Source: Sinomonas atrocyanea
GTDB taxonomy: Bacteria > Actinomycetota > Actinomycetes > Actinomycetales > Micrococcaceae
NCBI RefSeq assembly: GCF_030811715.1
Contig: NZ_JAUSRH010000004.1
Location: 1 to 64,000, forward strand
Reading direction: 5' to 3'
Length of the DNA stretch: 64,000 bases
Below the pieces are notes generated by a model. It was not told where the DNA came from. It made no database searches and saw only the letters and a program-made list of their open reading frames with translations. Shown piece after piece: positions 23,962-33,527 of the stretch (position 1 is its first letter; each line of letters opens with the position of its first letter). A program made the position numbers and the translations under genes.

Positions 23962-25488
23962 GTGGACGCGGCATCCGGGGTCATGGCGTGGTTCGCGGCC
24001 ACCGATTCCGAGGTGGCCCGCTGGGTGCTGCAGCGCGGCGTCGCGGCCCTGTTCTTCGTCGCATTCCTCTCGAGCCTCAACCAGTTCCCCGCGCTCGTCG
24101 GCGAGCGCGGCCTCCTGCCGGTCCCGCAGTACCTCGCGGGGTTCCACCGCCTGCGCCGCCCGAGCCTTTTCCGGTACCGCTACTCGGACCGGCTGTTCCG
24201 CTGGGCGGCGGCCGTGGGCCTCGTGGTGTCAGCGCTGCTCGTGCTGGGCGTCCCGCAGGCGGGGCCGTGGTGGGTCCCGCTCGCGGCGTTCCTGGTGCTG
24301 TGGGGGCTGTACATGTCGATCGTGAACGTCGGTCAGACGTTCTACGGGTTCGGCTGGGAGATGCTCCTGCTCGAGGCGGGGTTCACGGTCGCGTTCCTCG
24401 GCTCGGACCAGGTCCCGCCGCCGCGCCCGATCCTCATCCTGGTGGTCTGGCTCGTGTTCCGGCTGGAGTTCGGGGCGGGAATGATCAAGATCCGCGGGGG
24501 CGCCGAGTGGCGGGACCTCACCGCGCTCTACTACCACCACGAGACCCAGCCGATGCCCGGCCCGCTGAGCCGGCAGTTCCACCTCCTGCCGAAGTGGATG
24601 CACCGCTCCGAGGTGGTGGGGAACCACTTCGCGCAGCTCGTGGTGCCGTTCTTCCTGTTCTTCCCGCCCGTGGGCACCGTCGCGGCGGCGGTGGTGGTCG
24701 TGACGCAGCTGTGGCTCGTGCTCTCGGGCAACTTCGCGTGGCTGAACTGGTCCGCGATCGTCCTCGCGTTCGCTGCCGTGGGCGACGCGGCGGTGCACTG
24801 GCTGCTCCCGTCCGTCCCCGAGCGGCTCTCCTCGGCCCCCTGGAACGCCGGGGCCGGCGGGGGCGGCGGGCGTACGACGGCGTGGCCCGCCTCGGGCGAC
24901 TGGGTCGCCTGGGTGTGGGTCGGCGTCGTGGTCGCCGCGTCACTGCTGCTGCTCGTGCTCTCGTGGTGGCCGGCGAAGAACCTCGTCTCGAGCCGCCAGC
25001 TCATGAACGCCGCCTTCAACCGGTGGCAGCTCGTCAACACGTACGGCGCCTTCGGGTCGGTGACGAAGAACCGGGTGGAGATCGTGGTCGAGGGCACGCT
25101 GGACCCGGTCCCCGCGGAGGACGCCGAGTGGCGCGAGTACAGGTTCCGCGGCAAGCCCGGCGAGCCGGAGCGCATCCCGAGGCAGTGGGCGCCGTACCAC
25201 CTGCGGCTCGACTGGCTCATGTGGTTCCTGCCGCTGCGCACCGTGCACGAGGACTGGTTCTACGCCTTCCTCGTCAAGCTCCTGGCGGCGGACCCGGCCA
25301 CGCTCCGGCTCCTGCGCGAGGATCCGTTCCACGGCGAGCGTCCGCGCTGGGTGCGGGCGCGGTCGGCGCTGTACGAGTTCTCGACGCACGCCGAGTTCCA
25401 GCAGACCCACCAGCGCTGGGTCGTCACGCCGCTGCGGGTGCTCATCCGGCCGCTCACCCTGCGCGAGGGCGAGGAGGCCGGGCACTGA
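23962..25488 (+). CDS. Lipase maturation factor-family membrane protein
   Basis: The 508-residue protein resembles the lipase maturation factor (LMF1) family. Its N-terminal ~330 residues contain many hydrophobic helices with the signature NVGQTFYGFGWEMLLLEAGF. The C-terminal part (YGAFGSVTKNRVEIVVEG and later segments) is predicted to be a beta-rich domain, as in LMF proteins. Vertebrate LMF1 helps dimeric lipases to fold. What the bacterial members do is unknown, and no lipase gene is adjacent here. The GTG start is supported by a leaderless -10 box. A hairpin terminator shared with the convergent tRNA gene follows. Confidence 0.85.
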   Translation: MDAASGVMAWFAATDSEVARWVLQRGVAALFFVAFLSSLNQFPALVGERGLLPVPQYLAGFHRLRRPSLFRYRYSDRLFRWAAAVGLVVSALLVLGVPQAGPWWVPLAAFLVLWGLYMSIVNVGQTFYGFGWEMLLLEAGFTVAFLGSDQVPPPRPILILVVWLVFRLEFGAGMIKIRGGAEWRDLTALYYHHETQPMPGPLSRQFHLLPKWMHRSEVVGNHFAQLVVPFFLFFPPVGTVAAAVVVVTQLWLVLSGNFAWLNWSAIVLAFAAVGDAAVHWLLPSVPERLSSAPWNAGAGGGGGRTTAWPASGDWVAWVWVGVVVAASLLLLVLSWWPAKNLVSSRQLMNAAFNRWQLVNTYGAFGSVTKNRVEIVVEGTLDPVPAEDAEWREYRFRGKPGEPERIPRQWAPYHLRLDWLMWFLPLRTVHEDWFYAFLVKLLAADPATLRLLREDPFHGERPRWVRARSALYEFSTHAEFQQTHQRWVVTPLRVLIRPLTLREGEEAGH

Positions 25489-25554
25489 TGTGCCGTGCGC
25501 TCTGCCGTGCCGCCGCCCGCTGAGGGCCGGGGCGCAGAGGCACAGAGGCAACGA

Positions 25555-25585
25555 GAAGGGCCCCGGTCACTGACCGGGGCCCTTC
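25555..25585. terminator. Bidirectional hairpin terminator
   Basis: Fifteen-base arms (25555-25569 and 25571-25585) form a perfect palindrome around a single central base. The hairpin lies directly downstream of tRNA-Leu on the minus strand and after the LMF-like gene on the plus strand. Confidence 0.85.
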
Positions 25586-25591
25586 GTGCGG

Positions 25592-25674
25592 TGCGCGAGG
25601 CGGGATTTGAACCCGCACGCCCTTTCGGACACTGGCACCTGAAGCCAGCGCGTCTGCCGTTCCGCCACTCGCGC
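25592..25674 (-). tRNA. tRNA-Leu (anticodon CAG)
   Basis: Read on the minus strand, the acceptor arms GCGCGAG and CTCGCGC pair. The anticodon stem CTGGC/GCCAG holds the loop TTCAGGT with anticodon CAG. The T-arm has GGGTTCAAATCCC, and a long variable arm is present, as expected for leucine. The discriminator base is A and CCA is not encoded. Placing tRNA-Leu beside fhaA matches the order seen in mycobacteria. Confidence 0.95.
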
Positions 25675-25728
25675 GCAACACTTCCGCCGTTCGGGCCTGA
25701 GCCCAACCCTGCGAAAGCAGCGAGAACC

Positions 25729-25758
25729 AGCATAGCCGAGCGGTCCGCGGATTGCGAA
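25729..25758 (-). promoter_or_regulatory. Probable promoter of tRNA-Leu
   Basis: On the minus strand TTCGCA (25758-25753) and TATGCT (25734-25729) are 18 bases apart, about 55 bases before the mature tRNA. Confidence 0.45.
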
Positions 25759-25868
25759 ATTGCCCGAGGCCACCCTGAGGATGGGCGAAGATGGGGGACG
25801 GCGCGCCAGGGGAACCGTCGTTACGCGCTCGGTACACCCCGGTTCAGACGGCACCCAGAGGCGCCCAG

Positions 25869-25874
25869 TAGTAT
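25869..25874 (+). promoter_or_regulatory. Possible -10 box for the fhaA operon
   Basis: TAGTAT is the best -10-like sequence in the 290-base gap between tRNA-Leu and fhaA. No matching -35 box is convincing. The rest of the gap shows no ORF or RNA that I can support. Confidence 0.35.
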
Positions 25875-25965
25875 CGGGTGAGGACTGTGCACGCAGCGTG
25901 CACCGCTCCGTGAAGCTGACGCACTGCGCCCGCACCCGCGGGCCCTGGACCTGGAAGGAGGGGCC

Positions 25966-26688
25966 ATGGGACTGCTCGACAGGCTCGAGCGCGGCATCGA
26001 GAAGGCCGTCCACGGCGTCTTCTCGACAGGCTCGAAGGGCCAGGTGCAGCCGGTGGAGATCGCCAGCAGGCTGCGCCGCGAGATGGACCGCCAGGCCTTC
26101 TCGATCGACCAGGGACGCACCCTCGCGCCCAACGTCTTCGAAGCCCACCTCTCCGACGCAGACTTCGAGCGCGCCCGCGGCTGGGGGCAGCCGCTGGCCG
26201 AGGAGCTGTGCGACGTGGCCGTCAGGCATGCCCGCTCCCAGGGCTACACGCTGCAGGGCCCCGTCCGCTTCACGTTCCGCCACGACGCCGCGCTCAAGCC
26301 CGGCCAGTTCGAGGTCGACTCCCGCACCGAGCGGAACGAGGCGCGCCCGAACCTCCCCGCCGCCCCGACGCGCGAGCCCGTGCGACTCTCGCCCGTGCTG
26401 GAGATCGATGGGCAGCGGTACTCGGTCAACGCGGACTCCGTGGTGCTGGGCCGCTCGAACGAGGCAGACATCGTGGTCGACGACACGGGCGTCTCCCGCC
26501 GGCACCTCGAGATCCGCACCGACGGCAGCACGACGTACGCGGTGGACCTCGGCTCGACCAACGGCAGCTACATCAACGGCCACCGCATCGAGGGCAGCGC
26601 CGTTCTCCACGACGGGACCACCATCACCATGGGACGCACCAAGATCGTCTTCCGCATGCTTCCGGCACCCCGGGGAGGGAACGCGTGA
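25966..26688 (+). CDS. fhaA: DUF3662 and FHA-domain protein FhaA
   Basis: The 240-residue protein has the N-terminal DUF3662 domain (residues 1-120, MGLLDRLERGIEKAVHGVF) and a C-terminal forkhead-associated domain (residues 150-230). The latter shows VVLGRSNEADIVV, SRRHLEI and DLGSTNGSYINGHRI, the phosphothreonine-binding site. In mycobacteria FhaA binds phosphorylated partners of PknB, including the flippase MviN, and tunes peptidoglycan synthesis. It is the first gene of the operon with fhaB-pstP-rodA-pbpA-pknA-pknB. GGAAGGAGG precedes the ATG. Confidence 0.95.
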   Translation: MGLLDRLERGIEKAVHGVFSTGSKGQVQPVEIASRLRREMDRQAFSIDQGRTLAPNVFEAHLSDADFERARGWGQPLAEELCDVAVRHARSQGYTLQGPVRFTFRHDAALKPGQFEVDSRTERNEARPNLPAAPTREPVRLSPVLEIDGQRYSVNADSVVLGRSNEADIVVDDTGVSRRHLEIRTDGSTTYAVDLGSTNGSYINGHRIEGSAVLHDGTTITMGRTKIVFRMLPAPRGGNA

Positions 26689-27158
26689 ACGAGCTGACCC
26701 TCACCGCCCTGCGGCTCGGGTTCCTCCTGCTGCTGTGGCTGCTCGTCTTCAGCGTCGTGGGCGCCATGCGCCGTGACCTCGCCGTCGGCCGGCGGAACAA
26801 GACCGGCGCCCCCACCGCCCGCCAGGTGCGGCGGAACCCGGAGCTCGCCGAACCGCCCGCCCGCCAGCAGGCGCACCGCCTCGTCGTCGTCGAGGGCCCC
26901 CTCGCCGGCACCAGCCTTCCGCTCGAGGGAAGCCCGGTGCTGCTCGGGCGCGCCCAGGAGGCCACGCTCGTCCTCGAGGACGACTACGCCTCGGGCCGCC
27001 ACGCCCGCCTGTTCCCGCAGGGAAGCCGCTGGTTCATCGAGGACCTCGGCTCCACGAACGGCACCTACCTCGCGGACCAGCAGCTCACCCGCGCCCAGCC
27101 CGTTGAGCTCAACGTGCCGATCCGGATCGGCAAGACTGTGATCGAGCTGAGGCCCTGA
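26685..27158 (+). CDS. fhaB: FHA-domain protein FhaB (FipA)
   Basis: The 157-residue protein has one N-terminal membrane helix (residues 7-27) and a C-terminal FHA domain with PVLLGRAQEATLVL, SGRHARL and DLGSTNGTYLADQ. In mycobacteria this protein is a substrate of the operon's kinases and helps link FtsZ and FtsQ under stress. The GTG start overlaps the fhaA stop (GTGA at 26685-26688), so it is translationally coupled. Confidence 0.93.
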   Translation: MNELTLTALRLGFLLLLWLLVFSVVGAMRRDLAVGRRNKTGAPTARQVRRNPELAEPPARQQAHRLVVVEGPLAGTSLPLEGSPVLLGRAQEATLVLEDDYASGRHARLFPQGSRWFIEDLGSTNGTYLADQQLTRAQPVELNVPIRIGKTVIELRP

Positions 27159-27160
27159 CC

Positions 27161-28903
27161 TTGGCAGAGGCCCCGCTGATCCTGCGCTACGCGGCCCGCT
27201 CCGACGTCGGCCGGCTCCGCTCCAAGAACGACGACTCCGCCTACGCGGGCCGTCATCTCATGGTGGTCGCCGACGGCATGGGCGGGCACGCGGGCGGCGA
27301 CGTGGCCAGCGCCTCCACCGTCCTGGACCTCATCCACCTCGACCACGGCGCGTACGAGGAGGGCGAGGCGGCGACCCAGCTCGCCGACGAGATCCAGACC
27401 GCGAACTCGCTCCTGTCCGAGCTCGTCAGCGCGAATCCGCTCCTGGCCGGGATGGGCACCACCGTGACCGCGCTCCTGCTGTCCGAGGGGACCTTCGCGT
27501 TCGCCCACATCGGCGATTCGCGCGCCTACCGGCTGCGCGGCAACGACATCGAGCAGGTCTCCACCGACCACACCTTCGTCCAGCGGCTCATCAACGAGGG
27601 CCGCCTCCGTCCGGAAGAGGCGGAGACGCACCCGCACAAGAACGTGCTCATGCGGGTCCTCGGCGACGTGGACGCGAGCCCCGAGCTCGATCTCGCCACC
27701 TTCCCGGCGGTCGAGGGCGAGCGCTGGCTCCTGTGCTCCGACGGCCTCAACTACGTCCCCCTGCCGCTCGTGCACCGCACCCTGCGGGAGATCGAGGACC
27801 CGGCAGAGTGCGCCGACCGCCTCGTCGAGCTCACGCTCGCAGCGGGCGCGCCGGACAACGTGACCGTGATCGTCGCCGACGTCGTCGCCGGAGAGGAGGA
27901 CGACGGCGAGGCCGCACCTCCCGCGCAGGCCCCGGCCGCCGCGACGCTCACCGCAGCCGCCGCCGCCCGCACGCCCGTGACCTCGGCTGCCGCCGCCAAC
28001 CCGCCCCGGGCCAACGCAGCCGAGCAGGCCGCCGCGGAGGAAGCAGCGGCCTCGAAGCCGGCCCCCGCCGCCGCACCCGAGCCCCGCGCACCCGAGCCCC
28101 GCGCGGCCGAGGCGGGCGAGGCTGGCGAGGCAACGGCCCCGGAGCGTGAAGGCGAGGACTCCGGCCGCGAGGAGCCGGAGACGGACCCGAACCTCGGCGC
28201 CCACCTCTCCGCCGAGGTCCTGCGCCGGGAGCTCGACTCCCGCCCGCACGAGCTCGTGGGCGCCGCCGCCTCGGCCGCCGAGACCGGCTCGCTGCCCTCG
28301 GTCGCGAGCCGCACCGCCGCACGCCGCGCCGCCGCCATCCTCACCCACCGCAGCCCCGAGCCCGAGGAGGACGCGGAGGAGCCCGCCCCGCCGGCCCGCC
28401 CCGTGAGGCGCTGGCTGCGGATCGGGCTCGGCGCGATCGCCGCCCTGGCCCTCATCCTCGGGGTCTGGTTCGGCTACGCCTGGACCCAGACCCGCTACTA
28501 CGTCGGCGCCTACGACAACCGGGTGGCCATCTACAACGGCGTCTCGCAGCAGCTGGGCCCGATCTCGCTCTCGCACGTCCACTCGGCCACGAACATCCCG
28601 CTCGACTCGCTGAGCCCGTACACGCAGCAGCGGCTGCGCTCCGGCGTTCCCGCGGACGGCCTCGAGGCCGCCGAGGACATCGTGCACGCGATCCAAGCCG
28701 ACCCGAGGGGATGCCTGCCCGGCTCGGGCGCGACCGCGAGCCCGGCCCCGTCCAGCTCGGCATCGGGTGGCGCGGTCCCGTCGGGCGGCGCCTCCCCGTC
28801 GTCGAGCGCGAAGCCGTCGCCCTCGGGCTCCGCGGCCCAGAGCGCGAGCCCGAGTGCGAGCCCGACCACCACCCCCGACCCCTGCCTGGGAGGCACCCGA
28901 TGA
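27161..28903 (+). CDS. pstP: PP2C-family Ser/Thr protein phosphatase PstP
   Basis: The 580-residue protein has a cytoplasmic PP2C domain (about residues 6-240) with the metal-binding residues in VADGMGGHAGGDVAS, GDSRAYRLR and DNVTVIVAD. It dephosphorylates PknA/PknB and their targets. A long Ala/Pro/Glu-rich linker (about 250-420), one membrane helix (about 425-447) and a short external part with a Ser/Pro tail follow. The linker and the external part are longer than in mycobacterial PstP (~514 residues). The start is the rare TTG at 27161, two bases after the fhaB stop, and its stop overlaps the rodA start (ATGA). Confidence 0.95.
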   Translation: MAEAPLILRYAARSDVGRLRSKNDDSAYAGRHLMVVADGMGGHAGGDVASASTVLDLIHLDHGAYEEGEAATQLADEIQTANSLLSELVSANPLLAGMGTTVTALLLSEGTFAFAHIGDSRAYRLRGNDIEQVSTDHTFVQRLINEGRLRPEEAETHPHKNVLMRVLGDVDASPELDLATFPAVEGERWLLCSDGLNYVPLPLVHRTLREIEDPAECADRLVELTLAAGAPDNVTVIVADVVAGEEDDGEAAPPAQAPAAATLTAAAAARTPVTSAAAANPPRANAAEQAAAEEAAASKPAPAAAPEPRAPEPRAAEAGEAGEATAPEREGEDSGREEPETDPNLGAHLSAEVLRRELDSRPHELVGAAASAAETGSLPSVASRTAARRAAAILTHRSPEPEEDAEEPAPPARPVRRWLRIGLGAIAALALILGVWFGYAWTQTRYYVGAYDNRVAIYNGVSQQLGPISLSHVHSATNIPLDSLSPYTQQRLRSGVPADGLEAAEDIVHAIQADPRGCLPGSGATASPAPSSSASGGAVPSGGASPSSSAKPSPSGSAAQSASPSASPTTTPDPCLGGTR

Positions 28904-30321
28904 GCGGCGTGGAGACCGTGGAGAAGCCACGGCGGAACGTGGAGCTGCTGCTCCTGCTCCTGGCGTTCGCCGTGTCCATCGGCGCGAACACCATGAAGGG
29001 CCTGCAGGACGGCACGGCCTTCGGCAGCGACTTCTGGCTCCAGGAGGCGCTCCTGGCGGGACCGGCCCTGGCGATCCACGCGGTGCTGCGCTTCCGCGCC
29101 AAGTATGCCGATCCGCTCATCCTTCCCATCGTGGTGACCCTCAACGGGCTCGGCCTCGCAATGATCCACCGGCTCGACACGCCGCAGACGGACTACGGCA
29201 ACACGCAGGCCCGCTGGACTGTGGTGGGCATGGTGCTCGCCATCGCCGTGGTCTGGTTCCTGCGCGACCACCGCATCCTCCGCCGGTTCACGTACATCTC
29301 CCTGATCGTCAGTGCCGTCCTGCTGCTCCTGCCCCTCGTTCCCGGCATCACCGCCGGCGAGATCAACGGCGCCCAGGTGTGGATCCGGGTCGGCGGCTCG
29401 ACGTTCCAGCCCGGCGAGATCGCGAAGATCACCATCGCCGTGTTCTTCGCCGGCTACCTCTCCACGAACAGGGACCTCATCCTGCTCGCGGGGCGCCGGA
29501 TCGGGAAGCTCCAGCTGCCGCGCTTCAAGGACCTCGGCCCCATGGTCGTGGCCTGGCTCGCCGCGATCGGCATCCTGATCTTCCAGCACGACCTCGGCAT
29601 GTCGATCCTCTTCTTCGGCATCTTCATCTCGACGATCTACATCGCGACGAGCCGCGTGAGCTGGGCCATCCTCGGCGTGCTGCTCATGTTCGCCGGCGCG
29701 ATGGCCGCGAGCCTCGCGCTGCCGCACATCCGCCTGCGCATCGACGGCTGGCTCAACGCGTTCTCCCCGGACGTGTACGGGCGCAGCTCGGGCAGCAGCT
29801 ACCAGATCGTCCAGGGCCTGTTCGGCATGGCCAACGGCGGCCTGCTCGGCACGGGCCTCGGCCAGGGACGCCCGGACCTCGTGCCGTTCTCCCACTCGGA
29901 CATGATCGTGGCCTCGTTCGGCGAGGAACTGGGCCTCGTGGGCCTGTTCGCGATCGTGCTGCTGTACGCCATGCTCGTCACGAGGGGCTTCCGCGCCGCG
30001 CTCGGCGCCCGTGACTCCTTCGGCAAGCTCCTCGCCTCGGCGCTCTCGGCCGCGGTCGGGCTGCAGGTCTTCGTGATCATCGGCGGCGTCACCCGGCTCA
30101 TCCCGCTCACGGGCCTCACCACGCCGTTCCTCGCCGCGGGCGGCTCCTCGCTGCTGGCCAACTGGATCATCGTGGCCCTGCTGCTCGTGATCTCGAACGC
30201 GGCACGCAGGCCGGTGGCACAGGGGCCCCTCGTGGCCGACGGCGGCCACGGCAGCACGCGGCACGCCGATCTGGCCCAGCCCGGAGACACCATGACGACG
30301 CAGGCGGTGAGGACCCGATGA
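28900..30321 (+). CDS. rodA: RodA/FtsW/SpoVE-family peptidoglycan glycosyltransferase
   Basis: The 473-residue membrane protein of about ten to twelve helices belongs to the SEDS family, which polymerises lipid II into glycan strands with a class B penicillin-binding protein. Family landmarks include VWIRVGGSTFQPGEIAKI and the C-terminal GSSYQIVQGLFGMANGGLLGTGLG, quoted here in parts, followed by HSDMIVASFGEELG. It overlaps pstP upstream and its partner pbpA downstream (both ATGA), so the pair is coupled for joint production. Confidence 0.95.
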   Translation: MSGVETVEKPRRNVELLLLLLAFAVSIGANTMKGLQDGTAFGSDFWLQEALLAGPALAIHAVLRFRAKYADPLILPIVVTLNGLGLAMIHRLDTPQTDYGNTQARWTVVGMVLAIAVVWFLRDHRILRRFTYISLIVSAVLLLLPLVPGITAGEINGAQVWIRVGGSTFQPGEIAKITIAVFFAGYLSTNRDLILLAGRRIGKLQLPRFKDLGPMVVAWLAAIGILIFQHDLGMSILFFGIFISTIYIATSRVSWAILGVLLMFAGAMAASLALPHIRLRIDGWLNAFSPDVYGRSSGSSYQIVQGLFGMANGGLLGTGLGQGRPDLVPFSHSDMIVASFGEELGLVGLFAIVLLYAMLVTRGFRAALGARDSFGKLLASALSAAVGLQVFVIIGGVTRLIPLTGLTTPFLAAGGSSLLANWIIVALLLVISNAARRPVAQGPLVADGGHGSTRHADLAQPGDTMTTQAVRTR

Positions 30322-31793
30322 ACCAGGCGATCAGGAATGCGTGGATCGCGATCGCGGTCATGTTCGCCCTCATTCTCGGCGCCATCAGCTACGTGCAGGT
30401 GATCGGGGCGGACGACCTCAACAAGAACTCCTGGAACAACCGGGCGATCCTGCAGACGTTCTGCCAGGAGCGCGGCCCGATCCTCGTGGCCGGCAAGCCG
30501 ATCGCACAGTCCGTGGCCAGCGGCAACGACACCTGCAAGTTCCAGCGAACCTTCCCGGGCCAGGACCTCTACGCGGGCATCACGGGCTTCTACTCGAACG
30601 TGTACGGCTCCTCAGGCCTCGAGAACACCATGAACTCGACCCTCACGGGCCGCTCCGACGAGCTGCTCATGGACCGGATCCGCCAGCTCTTCCTCGGCGA
30701 GCAGCCGCAGGGGGCCTCGGTCGAGCTCACCATCGACCCGGCCATCCAGAAGCTCGCCTACGACCTCATCCCCGACGGCCAGCGCGGCTCGATCGTGGTG
30801 ACGAACCCGAAGACCGGCGCGATCATCGCCATGGTCTCCAAGCCCAGCTACGACCCGAACCTCATCGCCACCCAGGACCAGGCGGCGGCGTCGGCGGCGA
30901 TGCAGAAGATCCAGTCCAAGCCGGGCATCAACCTCAACCAGGGCGTCAGCGGCCCCACGGGCGCGCTCCTCGCCCCGGGCTCGGTGTTCAAGCTCGTGGA
31001 CACCGCCGCAGCGCTAGCCTCGGGGAAGTACAACAAGGACTCGGTCCTGCCCAACCCCGCCCAGATGACGCTGCCGGGGACCAACACGCAGCTGCCCAAC
31101 TATGCCGGCGGCAACTGCTACACGCGGGACAAGGCGGACTTCGCCTTCGCCCTCGAGCAGTCCTGCAACACGCCCTTCGCGTCGATCGCCCTCGACCTGG
31201 GCCAGGACGCCATCGGCAAGCAGGCGGCGGCGTTCGGCTACGGGCAGGACGCCGGGGACCAGCTGCACCTCGACTACTCCTCGGGGGTGTGGCCGCAGAA
31301 GCTCGACCAGGCGCAGCTCGCCCAGTCCGCGATCGGGCAGTTCGACGTCAAGGCCTCTCCGCTGCAGATCGCCCTCGTGACGAGCGCGATCGCGAACGGC
31401 GGCGTCCAGATGAAGCCCTCGCTCGTCAAGAGCATCACGGCCCCGGACCTCCATGTCGTCTCGGAGCCCAAGCCCGAGGTGCTGCGCACGTCCACCACGC
31501 CGGACATCGCCCGCCAGATCACCGAGTGGATGACCGACGTGGTCTCGCAGGGCATTGCCGGCGCGGCCGCGGTCCCGGGCGTCAAGGTGGCGGGCAAGAC
31601 CGGCACGGCTGAGCTCGGTGTGACCGACAGCAAGGGCCAGATGCTGAACAATTCCTGGTTCACCGGCTTCGCCCCGGCTGACAACCCCCAGGTTCAGGTG
31701 ACCGTGGTGATGGAAGGCGTGGACATCTACCAGGGCGCCGCGCTGACCAGTCCGACAGCGAGAAAGATCTTTGAGGCGGTGTTGAATAAGTGA
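30318..31793 (+). CDS. pbpA: Class B penicillin-binding protein (PbpA)
   Basis: The 491-residue transpeptidase has an N-terminal membrane helix (residues 7-29), a pedestal region with [17 protein letters not shown], and the transpeptidase domain. The active-site Ser is in the APGSVFKLV tetrad, followed by SCN in EQSCNTPFA and KTG in [10 protein letters not shown]. It cross-links peptidoglycan made by RodA. In mycobacteria the homologue is controlled by PknB phosphorylation. Its stop overlaps the pknA GTG start. Confidence 0.95.
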   Translation: MNQAIRNAWIAIAVMFALILGAISYVQVIGADDLNKNSWNNRAILQTFCQERGPILVAGKPIAQSVASGNDTCKFQRTFPGQDLYAGITGFYSNVYGSSGLENTMNSTLTGRSDELLMDRIRQLFLGEQPQGASVELTIDPAIQKLAYDLIPDGQRGSIVVTNPKTGAIIAMVSKPSYDPNLIATQDQAAASAAMQKIQSKPGINLNQGVSGPTGALLAPGSVFKLVDTAAALASGKYNKDSVLPNPAQMTLPGTNTQLPNYAGGNCYTRDKADFAFALEQSCNTPFASIALDLGQDAIGKQAAAFGYGQDAGDQLHLDYSSGVWPQKLDQAQLAQSAIGQFDVKASPLQIALVTSAIANGGVQMKPSLVKSITAPDLHVVSEPKPEVLRTSTTPDIARQITEWMTDVVSQGIAGAAAVPGVKVAGKTGTAELGVTDSKGQMLNNSWFTGFAPADNPQVQVTVVMEGVDIYQGAALTSPTARKIFEAVLNK

Positions 31794-33478
31794 GACCGAC
31801 GTCAGGCATCACCTTGGGCGGCAGGTACCAGCTGCAGAGCCGGATCGCCATCGGCGGCATGGGCGAGGTGTGGCGTGCCCGCGACCAGGTGCTCGGACGC
31901 ATCGTCGCGATCAAGATCCTCAAGGAGGAGTACGCGGGCGACCCGAGCTTCCTCGAGCGGTTCCGCGCGGAGGCCCGCCACACCGCGCTGCTGAACCACA
32001 GCGGGATCGCCAACGTCTTCGACTACGGCGAGGCAGAGGGCTCCGCCTACCTCGTCATGGAGCTCGTCCCCGGCGAGCCGCTCAGCGCGATCCTCGAGCG
32101 CGAACGCGTCCTGTCCCCGGACCGGACCCTCAACATCATCGCCCAGACCGCCCGCGCCCTCGCTGTCGCGCACGGGCAGGGCCTCGTGCACCGCGACGTC
32201 AAGCCCGGGAACCTGCTCATCACCCCGGACCACCGGGTCAAGGTCACCGACTTCGGCATCGCCCGCCTCGCCGACCAGGTCCCGCTCACGCAGACCGGCC
32301 AGGTCATGGGCACCGCGCAGTACCTCGCGCCCGAGCAGGCCACGGGCCAGCAGGCCACAGGCTCGAGCGACATCTACTCCCTCGGCGTGATCGGCTACGA
32401 ATGCCTCACCGGCCACCGCCCGTTCTCCGGCGAGAGCCAGATCGCGATCGCGCTCGCCCAGGTCAACGACGCCCCGCCGCCGCTGCCCGAGCACCTTCCC
32501 GCCCCGGTCCGCGCCCTGCTCATGTCGATGCTCTCGAAGGACCCGCGGAACCGGCCCGCGAACGCGATCAAGCTCGCGGAGGCGGCCGAGGCCATCCGCC
32601 GCGGCGACGTCCGGGCCGCGCAGGCGGCCGTGCCGGGCATGCTCCTGCAGGAGGATTCGACCGAGGCGATGAATGCCGTCTCGACCGGGAAGCTGCAGCG
32701 CCAGACGGCCCCGACCGCCGTGGTCGGCGGCGCGGGCCTGGCGGCCGGGGCAGCTGCCGCGGCCGCAGCGGCAGGCGCCTCGGCCTCGCGCGGCGCCCCC
32801 GCGACGTCGGCCCTGCCCCTCATGGGCGAGGGCGGCCGCGGCCCGGAGGGGAGCGTCTCCGCGAGCGAGGACGCCCACCAGCCGCTGTACGCCCCGGACG
32901 ACGACGAGCAGCCCGAGCCCCCCGCAGTCCGCAAGCAGCGCAAGCGCAGCCCCCTCACGTGGCCGCTCGTGGCCCTGCTGCTCCTGCTCCTGTTCGTGCT
33001 GATCGGCGTGTGGCTCTCCAACGCGGGGCTATTCAGCCCCTCGCCGCTGCCCTCGAGCGCGCCGAGCAGCTCGAGCGCAGCGCCGAGCACGACGTCGGCC
33101 CCGCCCACGAGCGAGCCGCCGAGTTCGACGGCGCCGCCGGCGCCCGCCACGGTCACGATCGTCCCGTCGAACTACATCGGGCAGAACTACACTCAGGTGA
33201 AGTCACAGCTCGAGGAGCTCGGCATGAACGTGGCACTCAACGCCGTCCAGTCGCAGACTGGGACGATGGGCCAGGTCACCGACGTCACGCCCGCGGGGCA
33301 GGTCACGGTCGGCTCGACCGTCACCGTCACCTACCTCTCGGTCCAGCCGCCGGTCACGGCGCCGCCGGCGCCGTCGAAGTCCTCCGCGCCGCCCAAGAGC
33401 AGCCCCGCGCAGCCGCAGCCGCCGTCGCAGACCTCGGGCGCCCTGCCCTCCACGCTGCCGATCACGCCGAGCAGCTGA
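31790..33478 (+). CDS. pknA: Ser/Thr protein kinase PknA with one PASTA domain
   Basis: The 562-residue kinase has an N-terminal Hanks-type domain (residues 10-275: [10 protein letters not shown]-loop, [11 protein letters not shown] catalytic loop, [19 protein letters not shown]). A juxtamembrane Ala/Gly-rich linker, one membrane helix (about 385-405) and an external part with Ser/Pro linkers follow. The single PASTA-like domain (about 455-525, [18 protein letters not shown]) is notable because mycobacterial PknA has no PASTA domain. The GTG start overlaps the pbpA stop. Confidence 0.95.
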   Translation: MRPTSGITLGGRYQLQSRIAIGGMGEVWRARDQVLGRIVAIKILKEEYAGDPSFLERFRAEARHTALLNHSGIANVFDYGEAEGSAYLVMELVPGEPLSAILERERVLSPDRTLNIIAQTARALAVAHGQGLVHRDVKPGNLLITPDHRVKVTDFGIARLADQVPLTQTGQVMGTAQYLAPEQATGQQATGSSDIYSLGVIGYECLTGHRPFSGESQIAIALAQVNDAPPPLPEHLPAPVRALLMSMLSKDPRNRPANAIKLAEAAEAIRRGDVRAAQAAVPGMLLQEDSTEAMNAVSTGKLQRQTAPTAVVGGAGLAAGAAAAAAAAGASASRGAPATSALPLMGEGGRGPEGSVSASEDAHQPLYAPDDDEQPEPPAVRKQRKRSPLTWPLVALLLLLLFVLIGVWLSNAGLFSPSPLPSSAPSSSSAAPSTTSAPPTSEPPSSTAPPAPATVTIVPSNYIGQNYTQVKSQLEELGMNVALNAVQSQTGTMGQVTDVTPAGQVTVGSTVTVTYLSVQPPVTAPPAPSKSSAPPKSSPAQPQPPSQTSGALPSTLPITPSS

Positions 33479-33527
33479 CCCGGTGACCTATTCCGCCCAC
33501 CCGCCCCTGGAACGAGAGGACGAGCCC

